A stretch of 64,000 nucleotides of DNA, taken from the NCBI GenBank assembly GCA_020062665.1, contig JAGUVW010000068.1:62001-126000 (forward strand), read 5' to 3'. The notes under the pieces were generated by a model. The model was not told the DNA's origin. It was given only the letters and a program-made list of their open reading frames with translations, and made no database searches. Shown piece by piece: positions 25,698-34,726 of the stretch; within the stretch, counting starts at the first letter, position 1; every line of letters begins with the position of its first letter. This DNA is from Pseudomonadales bacterium (GTDB taxonomy: Bacteria; Pseudomonadota; Gammaproteobacteria; Pseudomonadales; Ketobacteraceae). A program made the translations under genes and the position numbers.

Positions 25698-26990
25698 TCA
25701 GTGACCCCAGCCCAGCACTTCGAACTGCAGATACCAGACCCCCAGTGAACCGAGGAAGTTCACCAGAATCGCCGGCATGAATTTCATATGGACGCCGAAA
25801 GTGTACGTGCGATCCAGCGACATGGCCATGACGCCCGCAGCCGATCCCACCACAGTGAGGGAACCGCCGATACCCACCATCAGGGCATTCAGCGCCCACT
25901 GGCTGTTGCTGAGCGGCGGATTCGACATCAGCGCCGCCGCTTCCACCGGCACGTTATCCATCACGCCCGAGATGACGCCGAGGAATACGTTGACGCTGGT
26001 GGGCGACATGACGTCGAACATGCGGGAAATATAAGTCAGCCAGCCGACATGGTTCAAACAGGACACCGCCGTGATGATGCCGATGAAGAACAACAGCGCG
26101 TTCCACTCCACCTTCTGCAGCTGATCCTGCCAGGGCAGGTGAATGCCGCGATAGCGCAGGGCCCACGCCCAGATCACCACGAATCCCAGCGCCACCCCGA
26201 TCGCAAATTCGATACCCACCTTGAGGAAGATATTGGCCAGCACCGCCATGACGATGGACAGAAACGCCACCGCCGTCAGGCTGGCGCCACCGGGTTTGAG
26301 ATGCATGCGGGCGCCGCCGGTGTCCTTGAGCTTGTCCTGGCCGTTCAGCGGGCGCAGATACAGAAAATGCAGGGTGAAGGCAAACAGCAGCCAGCCGATC
26401 AGCGCCGACGGCACCAGCAGCAACAGGCCGAGCACACTGATCTTGCCCGCCAGCACCACCATCAGCGAGGTGGACGTTCCCAGAAACCACACGCCGGAAT
26501 TGGACGCCACCACGATATTGCACAGGGCGATGTGGGTGTAGCGTTCGTTGGCAGAGATGCTCTTGATCGACTTGCCGAAGATCATCGCCGTGGTGATGTT
26601 GTTGAGGAACGGCGACAGCAGCGCCGACAGCGCACCGGTGGCGTAGAACATGCCCCGTGCACCCAGCCCCTTGCTGAGCATCACCCCGTTCAGCGCCGTG
26701 AATACGTTCCGCTCGTTGAGCAGCTCCACGATCATCCACATGAACGCCATGAAGGCAATCAGCCCGAACAGTTCTTCCTTTATATGGTTCTGCGCTTCAA
26801 GGAAATGGTCGAAACCCTTCGGGTCGGTAACGGCATAGTGCACCCCGATTACCAGCAGGCCAGACATCATGAACATGGCCGGCTTGAACTTGTCCATGTG
26901 CAACTGGGCTTCAAACACAATCAGCGTCATGCCGAACAGAAAAATCACCAGCACCAGGATACCAGTGACGGATAGCGGCTCGATCAACAT
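25698..26990 (-). CDS. nhaD: Sodium/proton antiporter NhaD
   Basis: A 430-residue inner-membrane protein that exchanges Na+ (or Li+) for protons and supports salt and alkaline tolerance. About twelve hydrophobic segments are spread along the chain. Family-type motifs include FLNNITTAMIFGKSI, SNSGVWFLGTSTSLMV and SGVMDNVPVEAAALM, where the polar residues sit in the ion path. Length and order match the NhaD family of marine and halophilic gammaproteobacteria. The ATG at 26990 follows a weak AAGG. It is divergent in orientation to nothing nearby; the sufR gene upstream is on the same strand, with a 112-bp gap. Confidence 0.93.
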   Translation of the reverse strand: MLIEPLSVTGILVLVIFLFGMTLIVFEAQLHMDKFKPAMFMMSGLLVIGVHYAVTDPKGFDHFLEAQNHIKEELFGLIAFMAFMWMIVELLNERNVFTALNGVMLSKGLGARGMFYATGALSALLSPFLNNITTAMIFGKSIKSISANERYTHIALCNIVVASNSGVWFLGTSTSLMVVLAGKISVLGLLLLVPSALIGWLLFAFTLHFLYLRPLNGQDKLKDTGGARMHLKPGGASLTAVAFLSIVMAVLANIFLKVGIEFAIGVALGFVVIWAWALRYRGIHLPWQDQLQKVEWNALLFFIGIITAVSCLNHVGWLTYISRMFDVMSPTSVNVFLGVISGVMDNVPVEAAALMSNPPLSNSQWALNALMVGIGGSLTVVGSAAGVMAMSLDRTYTFGVHMKFMPAILVNFLGSLGVWYLQFEVLGWGH

Positions 26991-27102
26991 GGGGGGAACT
27001 GCCTTGGATGAATATCCGGACGGATGGGAGGGAATCAGCGGGGCGGCATTCTAGCAAATCGCCCGTTTCCCTGGATACCGGATGTTTGTATTCGCTGTGT
27101 TA

Positions 27103-27576
27103 TCAGGCTGGATAGGCCAGCTGGCGTTCCTGCAGGCGGGTGATCAGGGCGCCCACATTGCCCTGTACGCTGCCGCACAGGTGCGCCATGTCGGTGAGGG
27201 TGATGGACGCCAATATCTGGGAAATCAATTCGTTGAGGGTGGGCATCTGGGATTCCACGTCGCAGTCGCCCTGCAGTTCGCAGCCGCCGTCGTCGTCGCA
27301 GCACTCGGTGATGGCGAGGGGGCCCTCCACCGCCGCCACGATGTGGGCGATGCTGATCAACTCGGGGAAACGGGCCAGTTGGTAGCCACCCTTGGCGCCC
27401 CGCTCCGACCGCACCAGCCCGGAATTCACCAGTTGCCGCATCAGCTTGCGCACCGTGGCCAGGGGCAGCTGGGTGGCCTGGGCGATTTCCTCCATCCGCA
27501 GCAGGGCCGACGGTGATTTGGCCATGCGGTGCATGATCACGAGTGCGTAATCTGTCATTTTGCCGATGCGTAACAT
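27103..27576 (-). CDS. sufR: Rrf2-family SUF regulator
   Basis: A 157-residue Rrf2/IscR-type repressor, the 'SUF system Fe-S cluster assembly regulator'. A winged helix-turn-helix (MTDYALVIMHRMA, LPLATVRKLMRQLVNSGLVRSERGAKGGYQL) is followed by a cysteine cluster, Cys92, Cys93, Cys99 and Cys105, that can hold an iron-sulfur cluster. Such proteins repress suf genes when their cluster is loaded. The gene is divergent from sufBCDSATE with 222 bp between start codons. A perfect palindrome in that space is the natural operator candidate. The start MLRIGKMTDY was chosen because the family begins there. The symbol sufR here means the Rrf2-type protein, not the cyanobacterial DeoR-type one. Confidence 0.92.
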   Translation of the reverse strand: MLRIGKMTDYALVIMHRMAKSPSALLRMEEIAQATQLPLATVRKLMRQLVNSGLVRSERGAKGGYQLARFPELISIAHIVAAVEGPLAITECCDDDGGCELQGDCDVESQMPTLNELISQILASITLTDMAHLCGSVQGNVGALITRLQERQLAYPA

Positions 27577-27608
27577 AGAATGCGCGCCTTGCCGAGGGTG
27601 ACAAAAGA

Positions 27609-27623
27609 ATACCATATTGGTAT
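27609..27623. promoter_or_regulatory. Palindromic operator candidate of the SUF locus
   Basis: ATACCA-TAT-TGGTAT is a perfect 15-bp palindrome, 33 bp from the regulator's start codon and touching the -35 box of a candidate sufB promoter. Position and symmetry fit a dimeric Rrf2 repressor controlling both directions. Confidence 0.6.
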
Positions 27624-27651
27624 TGATTTCCAAACCTGAGTCTTTTACTCT
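27623..27651 (+). promoter_or_regulatory. Candidate sigma-70 promoter of the suf operon
   Basis: TTGATT, a 17-base spacer and TACTCT. The -35 is good and the -10 keeps only the key TA and final T. The palindrome overlaps the first base of the -35, so repressor binding would block it. Confidence 0.45.
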
Positions 27652-27798
27652 GATTTACGTAGAGAGACACCCCAAACCGGCACAGGTTCTGCACCAACCT
27701 GACTGGTTTCATTTCACCCTGCCACCGGCATGGGCATTGAACGCACGCGATGCGCCGCGACACGCGGACACTGAGCAGACACTGAAGAGTACAGCGCC

Positions 27799-29238
27799 AT
27801 GAGCAAAGGCAACGAAATCGACGACCTGATCAGTCGCGAATACGAAGCCGGATTCGTCACGCAGGTGGAATCGGACACCCTTCCCCCTGGCCTGAACGAA
27901 GACGTCATCCGCATCATTTCCGGCAAGAAGAACGAGCCGGAGTGGATGCTGGAATGGCGCCTGCAAGCCTATCGCCAGTGGCAGCAGATGGAGATCCCCC
28001 AGTGGGCGCACATGAAGCACCCCGAGGTGGATTTCAACTCGATCAGCTATTACTCCTCCCCCAAGAAGAACGGCCCCAAGAGCCTGGACGAAGTGGATCC
28101 GGAAATCCTCGCCACCTTCGAAAAGCTGGGCATCCCCCTGCACGAACGCGGCAAACTGGCCGGTGTAGCCGTGGACGCGGTGTTCGACAGTGTGTCGATC
28201 GCCACCACCTATAAAGAAGAGCTGGCCAAGGCTGGTGTGATCTTCTGCCCGATTTCCGAAGCCATCCAGAATCACCCGGAGCTGATCCAGAAATACCTGG
28301 GCAGCGTGGTGCCGCAGAAAGACAACTTCTATGCGGCGTTGAACAGCGCCGTGTTCAGCGACGGTTCCTTTGTGTACATCCCGAAGAACACCCGCTGCCC
28401 GATGGAGCTGTCCACCTATTTCCGCATCAATGAACTCAACACCGGGCAGTTCGAGCGCACCCTGATCGTGGCGGACGAAGGCAGCTACGTGTCGTATCTG
28501 GAAGGCTGCACCGCGCCCATGCGCGATGAAAACCAGCTGCACGCCGCCGTGGTGGAACTGGTGGCACTCGGCGACGCGCAGATCAAGTATTCCACCGTGC
28601 AGAACTGGTATCCCGGTGATGCCGAAGGTAAAGGTGGCATCTACAACTTCGTCACCAAGCGCGGCCTGTGTGCTGGCGCCAATTCGAAAATTTCCTGGAC
28701 CCAGGTGGAAACCGGTTCCGCCATCACCTGGAAATATCCCAGCGTGGTGCTGCGCGGCGACAACAGCGTGGGCGAGTTCTACTCCGTGGCACTCACCAAC
28801 AATTTCCAGAAAGCCGACACCGGCACCAAGATGATTCACCTGGGCAAGAACACCAGGAGCACCATCGTGTCGAAAGGCATTTCCGCCGGCCGCAGCGAGA
28901 ACGTCTATCGCGGCCTGGTGCGCATCTCGCCCCGCGCCGACGGCGCCCGCAATTACACTCAATGCGACTCGCTGCTGATCGGCGACAAGTGCGGCGCCCA
29001 CACGTTTCCTTATATTGAAAACCGCAACTCCGACAGCATTCTGGAACACGAGGCCACCACCTCCAAAGTCAGCGACGATCAGCTGTTCCTGTGCCGCCAG
29101 CGCGGCATCGACGAGGAAAAAGCGGTGTCGATGATTGTGAACGGCTTCTGCAAGGAAGTGTTCAAGGAGCTGCCGATGGAATTCGCGGTGGAAGCCGGCA
29201 AGTTGCTGGAAGTGAGTCTGGAAGGGGCGGTTGGTTAA
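27799..29238 (+). CDS. sufB: Fe-S cluster assembly scaffold SufB
   Basis: Core scaffold of the SufBC2D complex, on which iron-sulfur clusters are built in the cytosol. The 479-residue protein shows the SufB sequence from [18 protein letters not shown] through the beta-helix core to the C-terminal [29 protein letters not shown] block with its conserved Cys and Glu/His residues. SCTAP-like [20 protein letters not shown] is also present. It is the first gene of a tightly packed operon, with a 222-bp upstream region holding a promoter and palindrome. The downstream sufC start is four bases after the sufB stop. Confidence 0.98.
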   Translation: MSKGNEIDDLISREYEAGFVTQVESDTLPPGLNEDVIRIISGKKNEPEWMLEWRLQAYRQWQQMEIPQWAHMKHPEVDFNSISYYSSPKKNGPKSLDEVDPEILATFEKLGIPLHERGKLAGVAVDAVFDSVSIATTYKEELAKAGVIFCPISEAIQNHPELIQKYLGSVVPQKDNFYAALNSAVFSDGSFVYIPKNTRCPMELSTYFRINELNTGQFERTLIVADEGSYVSYLEGCTAPMRDENQLHAAVVELVALGDAQIKYSTVQNWYPGDAEGKGGIYNFVTKRGLCAGANSKISWTQVETGSAITWKYPSVVLRGDNSVGEFYSVALTNNFQKADTGTKMIHLGKNTRSTIVSKGISAGRSENVYRGLVRISPRADGARNYTQCDSLLIGDKCGAHTFPYIENRNSDSILEHEATTSKVSDDQLFLCRQRGIDEEKAVSMIVNGFCKEVFKELPMEFAVEAGKLLEVSLEGAVG

Positions 29239-29242
29239 TTTT

Positions 29243-29995
29243 ATGAGCGCAGCACCGATGTTGATTGTTAAAGACCTGGTAGCAGAAGTGGACGGCAAAA
29301 CCATCCTCAACGGAATTTCCCTCACCGTGAATCCCGGCGAAGTCCACGCCATCATGGGCCCCAACGGCTCCGGCAAGAGCACCCTTGCCAACGTGCTGGC
29401 CGGCCGCGACGGCTACGAAGTAAAAAGCGGCTCCGTGCTCTACAAAGGCCACGACCTGCTGGAACTGGAACCGGAAGAACGCGCCCGCGAAGGTGTGTTC
29501 CTGGCCTTTCAGTATCCGGTGGAAATTCCCGGCGTCAGCAACATGCAGTTCCTCAAAGCATCCGTGGATGCCGTGCGCAAGCATCGCAATCAGCCGGAAC
29601 TCGACTCCCCCGCCTTCATGAAGCTGGCGCGGGAAAAATGCAAAAGCCTGAGCCTGAATCCTGATTTCCTCAAGCGTGGCGTCAATGAAGGTTTCTCCGG
29701 CGGCGAAAAGAAGCGCAATGAAATTCTGCAAATGGCGCTACTGGAACCCAGCCTGTGCCTGCTGGACGAAACCGACTCCGGCCTCGACATCGATGCACTG
29801 CAGGTGGCGGCGGAAGGTGTGAACGCCCTGCGCGACGGCCAGCGCAGCTTCATTCTGGTAACCCATTACCAGCGCCTGCTCAACTACATCGTGCCGGACT
29901 ACGTGCACGTGCTGTCGGCGGGCAAGATCGTCAAGTCCGGTGGCCGTGAGCTTGCACTGGAACTGGAAGCCAAAGGCTACAGCTGGATTCAATAA
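29243..29995 (+). CDS. sufC: Fe-S assembly ATPase SufC
   Basis: The ABC-type ATPase of the SufBC2D complex, 250 residues. Walker A is GPNGSGKST, the ABC signature region is GFSGGEKKRNEI, and Walker B is LCLLDETDSGLDIDAL, followed by the switch histidine in LVTHYQRLL. Hydrolysis drives opening of the SufB-SufD interface. The ATG at 29243 was chosen over an in-frame TTG inside the sufB end. The signature GFSGGEKKR with charged residues is typical of SufC. It is followed by sufD 12 bp later. Confidence 0.98.
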   Translation: MSAAPMLIVKDLVAEVDGKTILNGISLTVNPGEVHAIMGPNGSGKSTLANVLAGRDGYEVKSGSVLYKGHDLLELEPEERAREGVFLAFQYPVEIPGVSNMQFLKASVDAVRKHRNQPELDSPAFMKLAREKCKSLSLNPDFLKRGVNEGFSGGEKKRNEILQMALLEPSLCLLDETDSGLDIDALQVAAEGVNALRDGQRSFILVTHYQRLLNYIVPDYVHVLSAGKIVKSGGRELALELEAKGYSWIQ

Positions 29996-30007
29996 CGGCG
30001 GGTTGTC

Positions 30008-31327
30008 ATGATTTCTCCCAACGACTGGAAACAACAGGCACTGAATCAGCAGCACACGCGGCTGCCCTGGCTGCATAATGCCGCCAGTCAGAGCGCCTTT
30101 GCCGCCGCCGAACTGCCCACGCGCAAAACCGAACGGTGGAAATATTCCCCCATCACCGCGCTGCTGCAGCAGGATTATCTGGCACGCAGCGCCAGCGCCA
30201 CAGCGGACGAAACCTGTGCCCGCGCGCGTCTGGCGGATCTGTCAAACGCAAGCCGTATCGTGCTGGTAAATGGCGTCCTGAATCGCGCGCTGTCGGATTT
30301 CAGCGATCTGGAAAACCAGGGCGTAATCACTCTGTTCAGCATGAGCAATCCGGAACAGCGGGAACTGGTGAACCAGCATCTCGGCACGGCCTGCAACCAC
30401 TCGCAGCATCTGTTTGCCGCCTTCAACGACAGCATGCTGAATGAAGGTCTGCTGATTCACGCCCCCGCCATGCAGAAGCTGGCCCAACCGGTTTATCTGG
30501 TGTACCTGGGCGCACCGCAGGCAGAGCCGGCACTGGCGCAATCCCGCGTGCTGCTGGTGGCCGAGCCCGGCGCCGAACTGCAACTGGTCGAGCACTTCGA
30601 CAGCTGCGGCAGCCAGGCCAATCTGTTCCACAATCATGTCACCGAAATCGTGCTGCAACCCAACGCGCGCCTGCGGCATATCCGCGTGCAGGTGGAAGAC
30701 GAAGCGCTGGTGCATATCAACGGCCTGCATATTCAGCAAGCCCGCGACACGCATTACGAACAGCACGGCATTGCCTTTGGCAGCCAGCTCAAGCGCAACG
30801 ATGTGAATGTGACGTTCACTGGCGAAAACGCCCATTGCGAAATCAACGGTGTGTTCCTCAGCAAGCACCGCCAGCACATCGACAATCACCTGAATCTGGA
30901 GCATGCCAAACCGCACTGCACCAGCAACACGAGTTTCAAGGGCTTTGTCACCGACGAAAGCCGCGCGGTGTTCAACGGCCGCATCCACATTCACAAGGAT
31001 GCACAGAAAACCGAAGCCCACCTGAACAACAAGAACCTGCTGTTGTCGAAGAAGGCAGAGCTGAACACCAAGCCGGAACTGGAAATCTACGCCGACGACG
31101 TGAAATGCTCCCACGGCGCCAGCATCGGCCAGCTGGATGAAAAATCCCTGTTCTATTTCCAGTCCCGCGGCATCGACAAGGCCAGCGCCGAAGCCATGCT
31201 GTGCCTGGGTTTCGTCAACGAGAAAGTCGAACAGATTCCCAGCCCGGCAATCCAGCAGCTGGTGGCGGATCGTCTGGCCGCGTTCTTCAACGATGTGGAC
31301 AAACTCAAGTCCCTGTGGGGAATGTGA
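30008..31327 (+). CDS. sufD: Fe-S cluster assembly protein SufD
   Basis: The SufB homologue that pairs with SufB and SufC. The 439-residue protein has a variable helical N-terminus (KTERWKYSPITALL is the family's conserved spot), a beta-helix core, and the C-terminal NTKPELEIYADDVKCSHGASIGQLDE block. That block includes the conserved Cys and His that help build the cluster, and it is followed by YFQSRGIDKASAEAML. A weak GGGTTGTC precedes the ATG. Its stop codon is followed one base later by the sufS start. Confidence 0.97.
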   Translation: MISPNDWKQQALNQQHTRLPWLHNAASQSAFAAAELPTRKTERWKYSPITALLQQDYLARSASATADETCARARLADLSNASRIVLVNGVLNRALSDFSDLENQGVITLFSMSNPEQRELVNQHLGTACNHSQHLFAAFNDSMLNEGLLIHAPAMQKLAQPVYLVYLGAPQAEPALAQSRVLLVAEPGAELQLVEHFDSCGSQANLFHNHVTEIVLQPNARLRHIRVQVEDEALVHINGLHIQQARDTHYEQHGIAFGSQLKRNDVNVTFTGENAHCEINGVFLSKHRQHIDNHLNLEHAKPHCTSNTSFKGFVTDESRAVFNGRIHIHKDAQKTEAHLNNKNLLLSKKAELNTKPELEIYADDVKCSHGASIGQLDEKSLFYFQSRGIDKASAEAMLCLGFVNEKVEQIPSPAIQQLVADRLAAFFNDVDKLKSLWGM

Positions 31328-31328
31328 A

Positions 31329-32558
31329 ATGAACCAGCGCCCCTTCGATCTGAACGCCATTCGCGCCGACTTCCCCATCCTGCAGCAGCAGGTGAAGGGC
31401 AAGCCGCTGGTGTATCTGGACAACGCCGCCACCTCGCAGAAACCGCAGGCGGTGATCGACGCGCTCAGCCGCTACTACAGCACGGTCAACTCCAACGTGC
31501 ATCGCGGCGCTCACACGCTGGCGGACCTGGCGACACGGGAATTTGAAGGCGCCCGCGAGACTGTGCAGCGTTTTCTCAACGCGCAACACAGTCACGAGAT
31601 CATCTGGACCAAGGGCACCACCGAAAGCATCAACCTGGTGGCCCACAGTTACGCCCGCGCTTTTTTGCGTGCAGGCGACGAGATCCTGATCAGCGCCATG
31701 GAGCACCACTCCAACATCGTGCCCTGGCAACTGGTGGCGCAGCAAACCTGCGCAAAACTGAAAGTGATTCCGGTGACGGAAAATGCCGAGCTGGATCTGG
31801 ATGCCTTCGACAAGCTGCTCACCGACAAGACCCGCATCGTGTCACTGGTGCATGTATCCAACGCGCTGGGCACGATCAATCCGGTGAAGGACATCATCGA
31901 CAAGGCCCACGCCAAAGGCGCCGTGGTGATGCTGGATGGCGCCCAGTCCACACCCCACTGGCCGGTGGATGTGCAGGCGCTGGATTGCGATTTTTATGCG
32001 TTTTCCGGCCACAAGGTGTTTGGCCCCACCGGCACCGGCGTGCTGTACGGCAAGACCCGCTATCTGCAGGCCATGCAACCCTACCAGGCCGGCGGCGAAA
32101 TGATTGAAAAGGTCACGTTCGAGAAGACCACCTTCAACGAACTGCCCTACAAGTTCGAGGCGGGCACGCCCAATATCGCCGGCGCCATCGGCCTGGCCGC
32201 CGCCATCGATTATCTGAACCAGTTCGACCGCAAGCAGCTGGCGCAGCACGAACACAACCTGCTGCAAGCCTGCCTGGATCGCGCTGCCGACATGAAAGAC
32301 ATCCAGCTGATCGGCCGCGCAAAAAATAAGGCCGGGGTGTTTTCGTTTCTGCTGAAAGGCGCCCACCCCCACGATGTGGGCACGCTGCTGGATCAACAGG
32401 GCGTCGCCGTGCGCACCGGCCACCACTGTGCCATGCCGATCATGGATCAGTTCGGCATTCCTGGCACCGTGCGCGCGTCGTTCGCGTTTTACAACACGCT
32501 GGAGGAAGTGGATCACTTCTTCGCAGCGCTGGAAAAAGCCAAAACCTTTTTACTGTAG
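31329..32558 (+). CDS. sufS: Cysteine desulfurase SufS
   Basis: A 409-residue PLP enzyme that takes sulfur from cysteine and passes it to SufE. It shows the class-V aminotransferase layout: YLDNAATSQKPQAV at the start, EHHSNIVPWQ, the PLP lysine in SGHKVFGPTG (Lys229) and the sulfur-carrying cysteine in RTGHHCAMP (Cys367). The RTGHHC context is the SufS (group II) type. The start ATG is one base after the sufD stop, so translation is coupled. SufE, its partner, is the last gene of the same operon. Confidence 0.98.
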   Translation: MNQRPFDLNAIRADFPILQQQVKGKPLVYLDNAATSQKPQAVIDALSRYYSTVNSNVHRGAHTLADLATREFEGARETVQRFLNAQHSHEIIWTKGTTESINLVAHSYARAFLRAGDEILISAMEHHSNIVPWQLVAQQTCAKLKVIPVTENAELDLDAFDKLLTDKTRIVSLVHVSNALGTINPVKDIIDKAHAKGAVVMLDGAQSTPHWPVDVQALDCDFYAFSGHKVFGPTGTGVLYGKTRYLQAMQPYQAGGEMIEKVTFEKTTFNELPYKFEAGTPNIAGAIGLAAAIDYLNQFDRKQLAQHEHNLLQACLDRAADMKDIQLIGRAKNKAGVFSFLLKGAHPHDVGTLLDQQGVAVRTGHHCAMPIMDQFGIPGTVRASFAFYNTLEEVDHFFAALEKAKTFLL

Positions 32559-32571
32559 CGGGAGTGAATTC

Positions 32572-32931
32572 ATGACCGTGCAAACCTTTATACCGGGAAA
32601 ATCCTTGACGCTCACCGCAGCGGCGATCCGTCACATGGAAAAGAAAGTGCAGGAAAAGCCGGGCACCGCCGGCATTCACATCGGCGTCAAGCCCAGTGGC
32701 TGTTCCGGCTACATGTATGTGATGGATCTGGTGGAATCCGCACCGGCAGATGAAGTGGAAATGAAGGTGTCCGACGCGCTGACGATCTTCATCGACCAGG
32801 ACAGCCTGCCGGTTCTGCAAGGTACCGAGCTGGACTACGTGAAGCAGGGCCTGAACGCCACGCTGCAATTCCGCAATCCCAACGCCACCTCGGAATGTGG
32901 CTGCGGCGAAAGTTTTTCGGTCACCAAATAA
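32572..32931 (+). CDS. sufA: A-type Fe-S carrier protein (SufA/IscA-like)
   Basis: A 119-residue A-type carrier that takes clusters from the SufBCD scaffold to target proteins. The three conserved cysteines are present: one in VKPSGCSGYMYVMDL and the pair in the C-terminal SECGCGESF. GGGAG stands eight bases before the ATG. Its TAA stop shares a base with the ATG of sufT. Whether it is closer to SufA or IscA cannot be decided by eye; the operon position favours SufA. Confidence 0.93.
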   Translation: MTVQTFIPGKSLTLTAAAIRHMEKKVQEKPGTAGIHIGVKPSGCSGYMYVMDLVESAPADEVEMKVSDALTIFIDQDSLPVLQGTELDYVKQGLNATLQFRNPNATSECGCGESFSVTK

Positions 32932-33482
32932 TGAACGCGGCAGTGGAACAGCGGATGGTGGCAGTGGAGCGGGATTGTCCCGCCCGCGCGGTGCCGTCCG
33001 GTGAACCGATCACGCTGCCGAAAAATGCCTTCGTCACCATCACCCAGGCCCGTGGCGGCAACTACACCGTGCGCTACAAAGGCAATCTGGCCCGCGTCGA
33101 CGGCACCGACGCTGACGCCCTGGGCCTGCAGCGGGAAGAAATCGAGTACACGCCCTCCGCCAGCGACGTGCCGCAGGAAGATCACATCTGGGACACCCTG
33201 CGCACCATCTACGATCCCGAGATTCCGGTGAACATCGTTGAACTCGGCCTGGTGTACGGGGTGAAGATCGAGGAAAAATCGCCGGATCACTACACCGTGA
33301 CCATCACCATGACCCTCACCTCGCCCACCTGTGGCATGGGTCAGGTACTGGCCAACGACGTGCGCTACCGTCTGGGCAAAGTGCCCCACGTGGATGAAGT
33401 CATCGTCAACATCGTGTTCGATCCACCCTGGAACCGCGACAACCTGTCCGACGAAGCCAAACTGGAACTGGGAATTTTCTGA
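32931..33482 (+). CDS. sufT: Fe-S assembly protein SufT
   Basis: A 183-residue protein of the SufT type: an N-terminal ~75-residue strand-rich part (ALPKNAFVTITQARGGNYTV-like) and a C-terminal MIP18/DUF59 domain with TIYDPEIPVNIVELGLVYG, the family's DPE motif, and the cysteine in TLTSPTCGMG. SufT helps cluster maturation or delivery under high demand. The ATG overlaps the preceding TAA stop by one base, and its own TGA overlaps the sufE start by one base. So sufA-sufT-sufE is translationally linked. Confidence 0.95.
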   Translation: MNAAVEQRMVAVERDCPARAVPSGEPITLPKNAFVTITQARGGNYTVRYKGNLARVDGTDADALGLQREEIEYTPSASDVPQEDHIWDTLRTIYDPEIPVNIVELGLVYGVKIEEKSPDHYTVTITMTLTSPTCGMGQVLANDVRYRLGKVPHVDEVIVNIVFDPPWNRDNLSDEAKLELGIF

Positions 33483-33919
33483 TGAGCGACAGCCCTTTCG
33501 GCAGCGAGATCACCGCCGCGTCCATTCTTGAAGATCTGGAATTCTTCGACGATTGGGAAGACCGCTACCGCTACATCATCGATCTGGGCAAGAAGCTGCC
33601 GCCGATGCCGGACGCGCTGAAAACCGACGCCAACTTCGTGCATGGTTGCCAGAGCCAGGTGTGGATTCACGCCGACTACCAAGCCGACAGCAACACCCTC
33701 AACTTCCTGGTGGACAGCGACGCCCACATCGTGCGCGGACTCGCCGCCATGGTGATGGCCGCCTTCAACCGCCAGTCGCCCCAGGCGGCCCTGGATTTCG
33801 ACGTGGATGCCTACTTCGCCCAGACCCAGCTGATCCAGCACCTGAGCCCCACCCGTGGCAACGGCCTCAAGTCCATGGTGAAGAAGATTCGCCAGGCCGC
33901 CACCCTGGCGCTGGGCTGA
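33482..33919 (+). CDS. sufE: Sulfur acceptor SufE
   Basis: A 145-residue protein that accepts persulfide sulfur from SufS and stimulates it. The core motif is FVHGCQSQVWI, with the active cysteine at residue 56, preceded by the family's KKLPPMPDALKTDAN segment. The end is a normal helix (GLKSMVKKIRQAA). Its start codon overlaps the sufT stop by one base. It closes the suf operon; I see no strong terminator before the next gene. Confidence 0.95.
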   Translation: MSDSPFGSEITAASILEDLEFFDDWEDRYRYIIDLGKKLPPMPDALKTDANFVHGCQSQVWIHADYQADSNTLNFLVDSDAHIVRGLAAMVMAAFNRQSPQAALDFDVDAYFAQTQLIQHLSPTRGNGLKSMVKKIRQAATLALG

Positions 33920-34012
33920 TACCCCTGCCGGGCGAGTGTGAATAGTTGCGCTTGCACGGTCATCCACCGCAGGCATAATGCTGGGCATCGTTTAACGAAT
34001 GGAGCCACCCTC

Positions 34013-34603
34013 ATGCGTCTGCTTGTTACATTTTTTCTCAGCCTCGCCCTCAGCCTGCCTGCCCTTGCCGTGGAGCTCACCGACAAATCCGTGCAGAAGT
34101 GGCTGCAAAGCTATTCCGCCGTTACCGCCTGGGCCAAGACCAAGGATGAAAAGGAATTGAAATTCCTTGAGGACAAGCAGAACAAGCGCGAGCCGGATCT
34201 TACCAACCTGTTCTCTACCGCCATGAAGGACATGAAAGGCCACAAATACTACGGTGAATTGAGCGGCGTACTGAAGAACAACGGTTTCAGCGATCCCAAT
34301 GAGTGGGCGCAGCTAGGCGATCGCATCATGGCCGCCACCATGGCCGTCGAAATGGACAAGCACGAGGCCTCCAGTGGCCAGTCCCGCGCCCAGATGAAAC
34401 AGGCGATGGAGGCCATGATGAACAATCCCAACATGACGGCCGAACAGAAAGCGCAGATGGGGCAGATGATGGGCCTCGGCAACCAGATGGTGGACATGGC
34501 AGACAAGGTGCCCGCCCAGGACAAGGAAGTGATCAAGCGCAACGCCGACCAGATCAAACAGGTAATGGAACAGAACGCGCGCCAGAATTCACGGCAAAAC
34601 TAA
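34013..34603 (+). CDS. Secreted hypothetical helical protein
   Basis: I do not recognise this 196-residue protein. It begins with a good signal peptide (MRLLVTFFLSLALSLPALAVE), so the mature protein should be periplasmic. The rest is charged and helical. The C-terminal half is Met-, Gln- and Asn-rich (MKQAMEAMMNNPNMTAEQKAQMG and more), which might bind metal or mediate oligomerisation. GGAG lies eight bases before the ATG. It follows the suf operon by 93 bp and may be separately transcribed. A strong hairpin lies ten bases downstream. Confidence 0.7.
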   Translation: MRLLVTFFLSLALSLPALAVELTDKSVQKWLQSYSAVTAWAKTKDEKELKFLEDKQNKREPDLTNLFSTAMKDMKGHKYYGELSGVLKNNGFSDPNEWAQLGDRIMAATMAVEMDKHEASSGQSRAQMKQAMEAMMNNPNMTAEQKAQMGQMMGLGNQMVDMADKVPAQDKEVIKRNADQIKQVMEQNARQNSRQN

Positions 34604-34612
34604 CTCGTTTTC

Positions 34613-34653
34613 GACCGGGCGCATGCGGATCAGCATGACCGCATGCGCCGGTC
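34613..34653 (+). other. Long near-perfect hairpin
   Basis: GACCGGGCGCATGCGG pairs with CCGCATGCGCCGGTC, leaving one bulged G and a 10-base loop. It follows the secreted-protein stop by ten bases. No T tract follows, so it may stabilise the mRNA 3' end or act as a weak terminator. Confidence 0.5.
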
Positions 34654-34726
34654 TGTCCACTCCTTCACAATTCTGAATCCTGTCTATACTGAATCAAACC
34701 GATTCATCAATCAGAACACCCAACGA

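Noticed and set aside
27709-29391. Minus-strand open frame opposite sufB
   Set aside because: sufB is unmistakable on the other strand, and the antisense product is biased in His, Gly and Ala.
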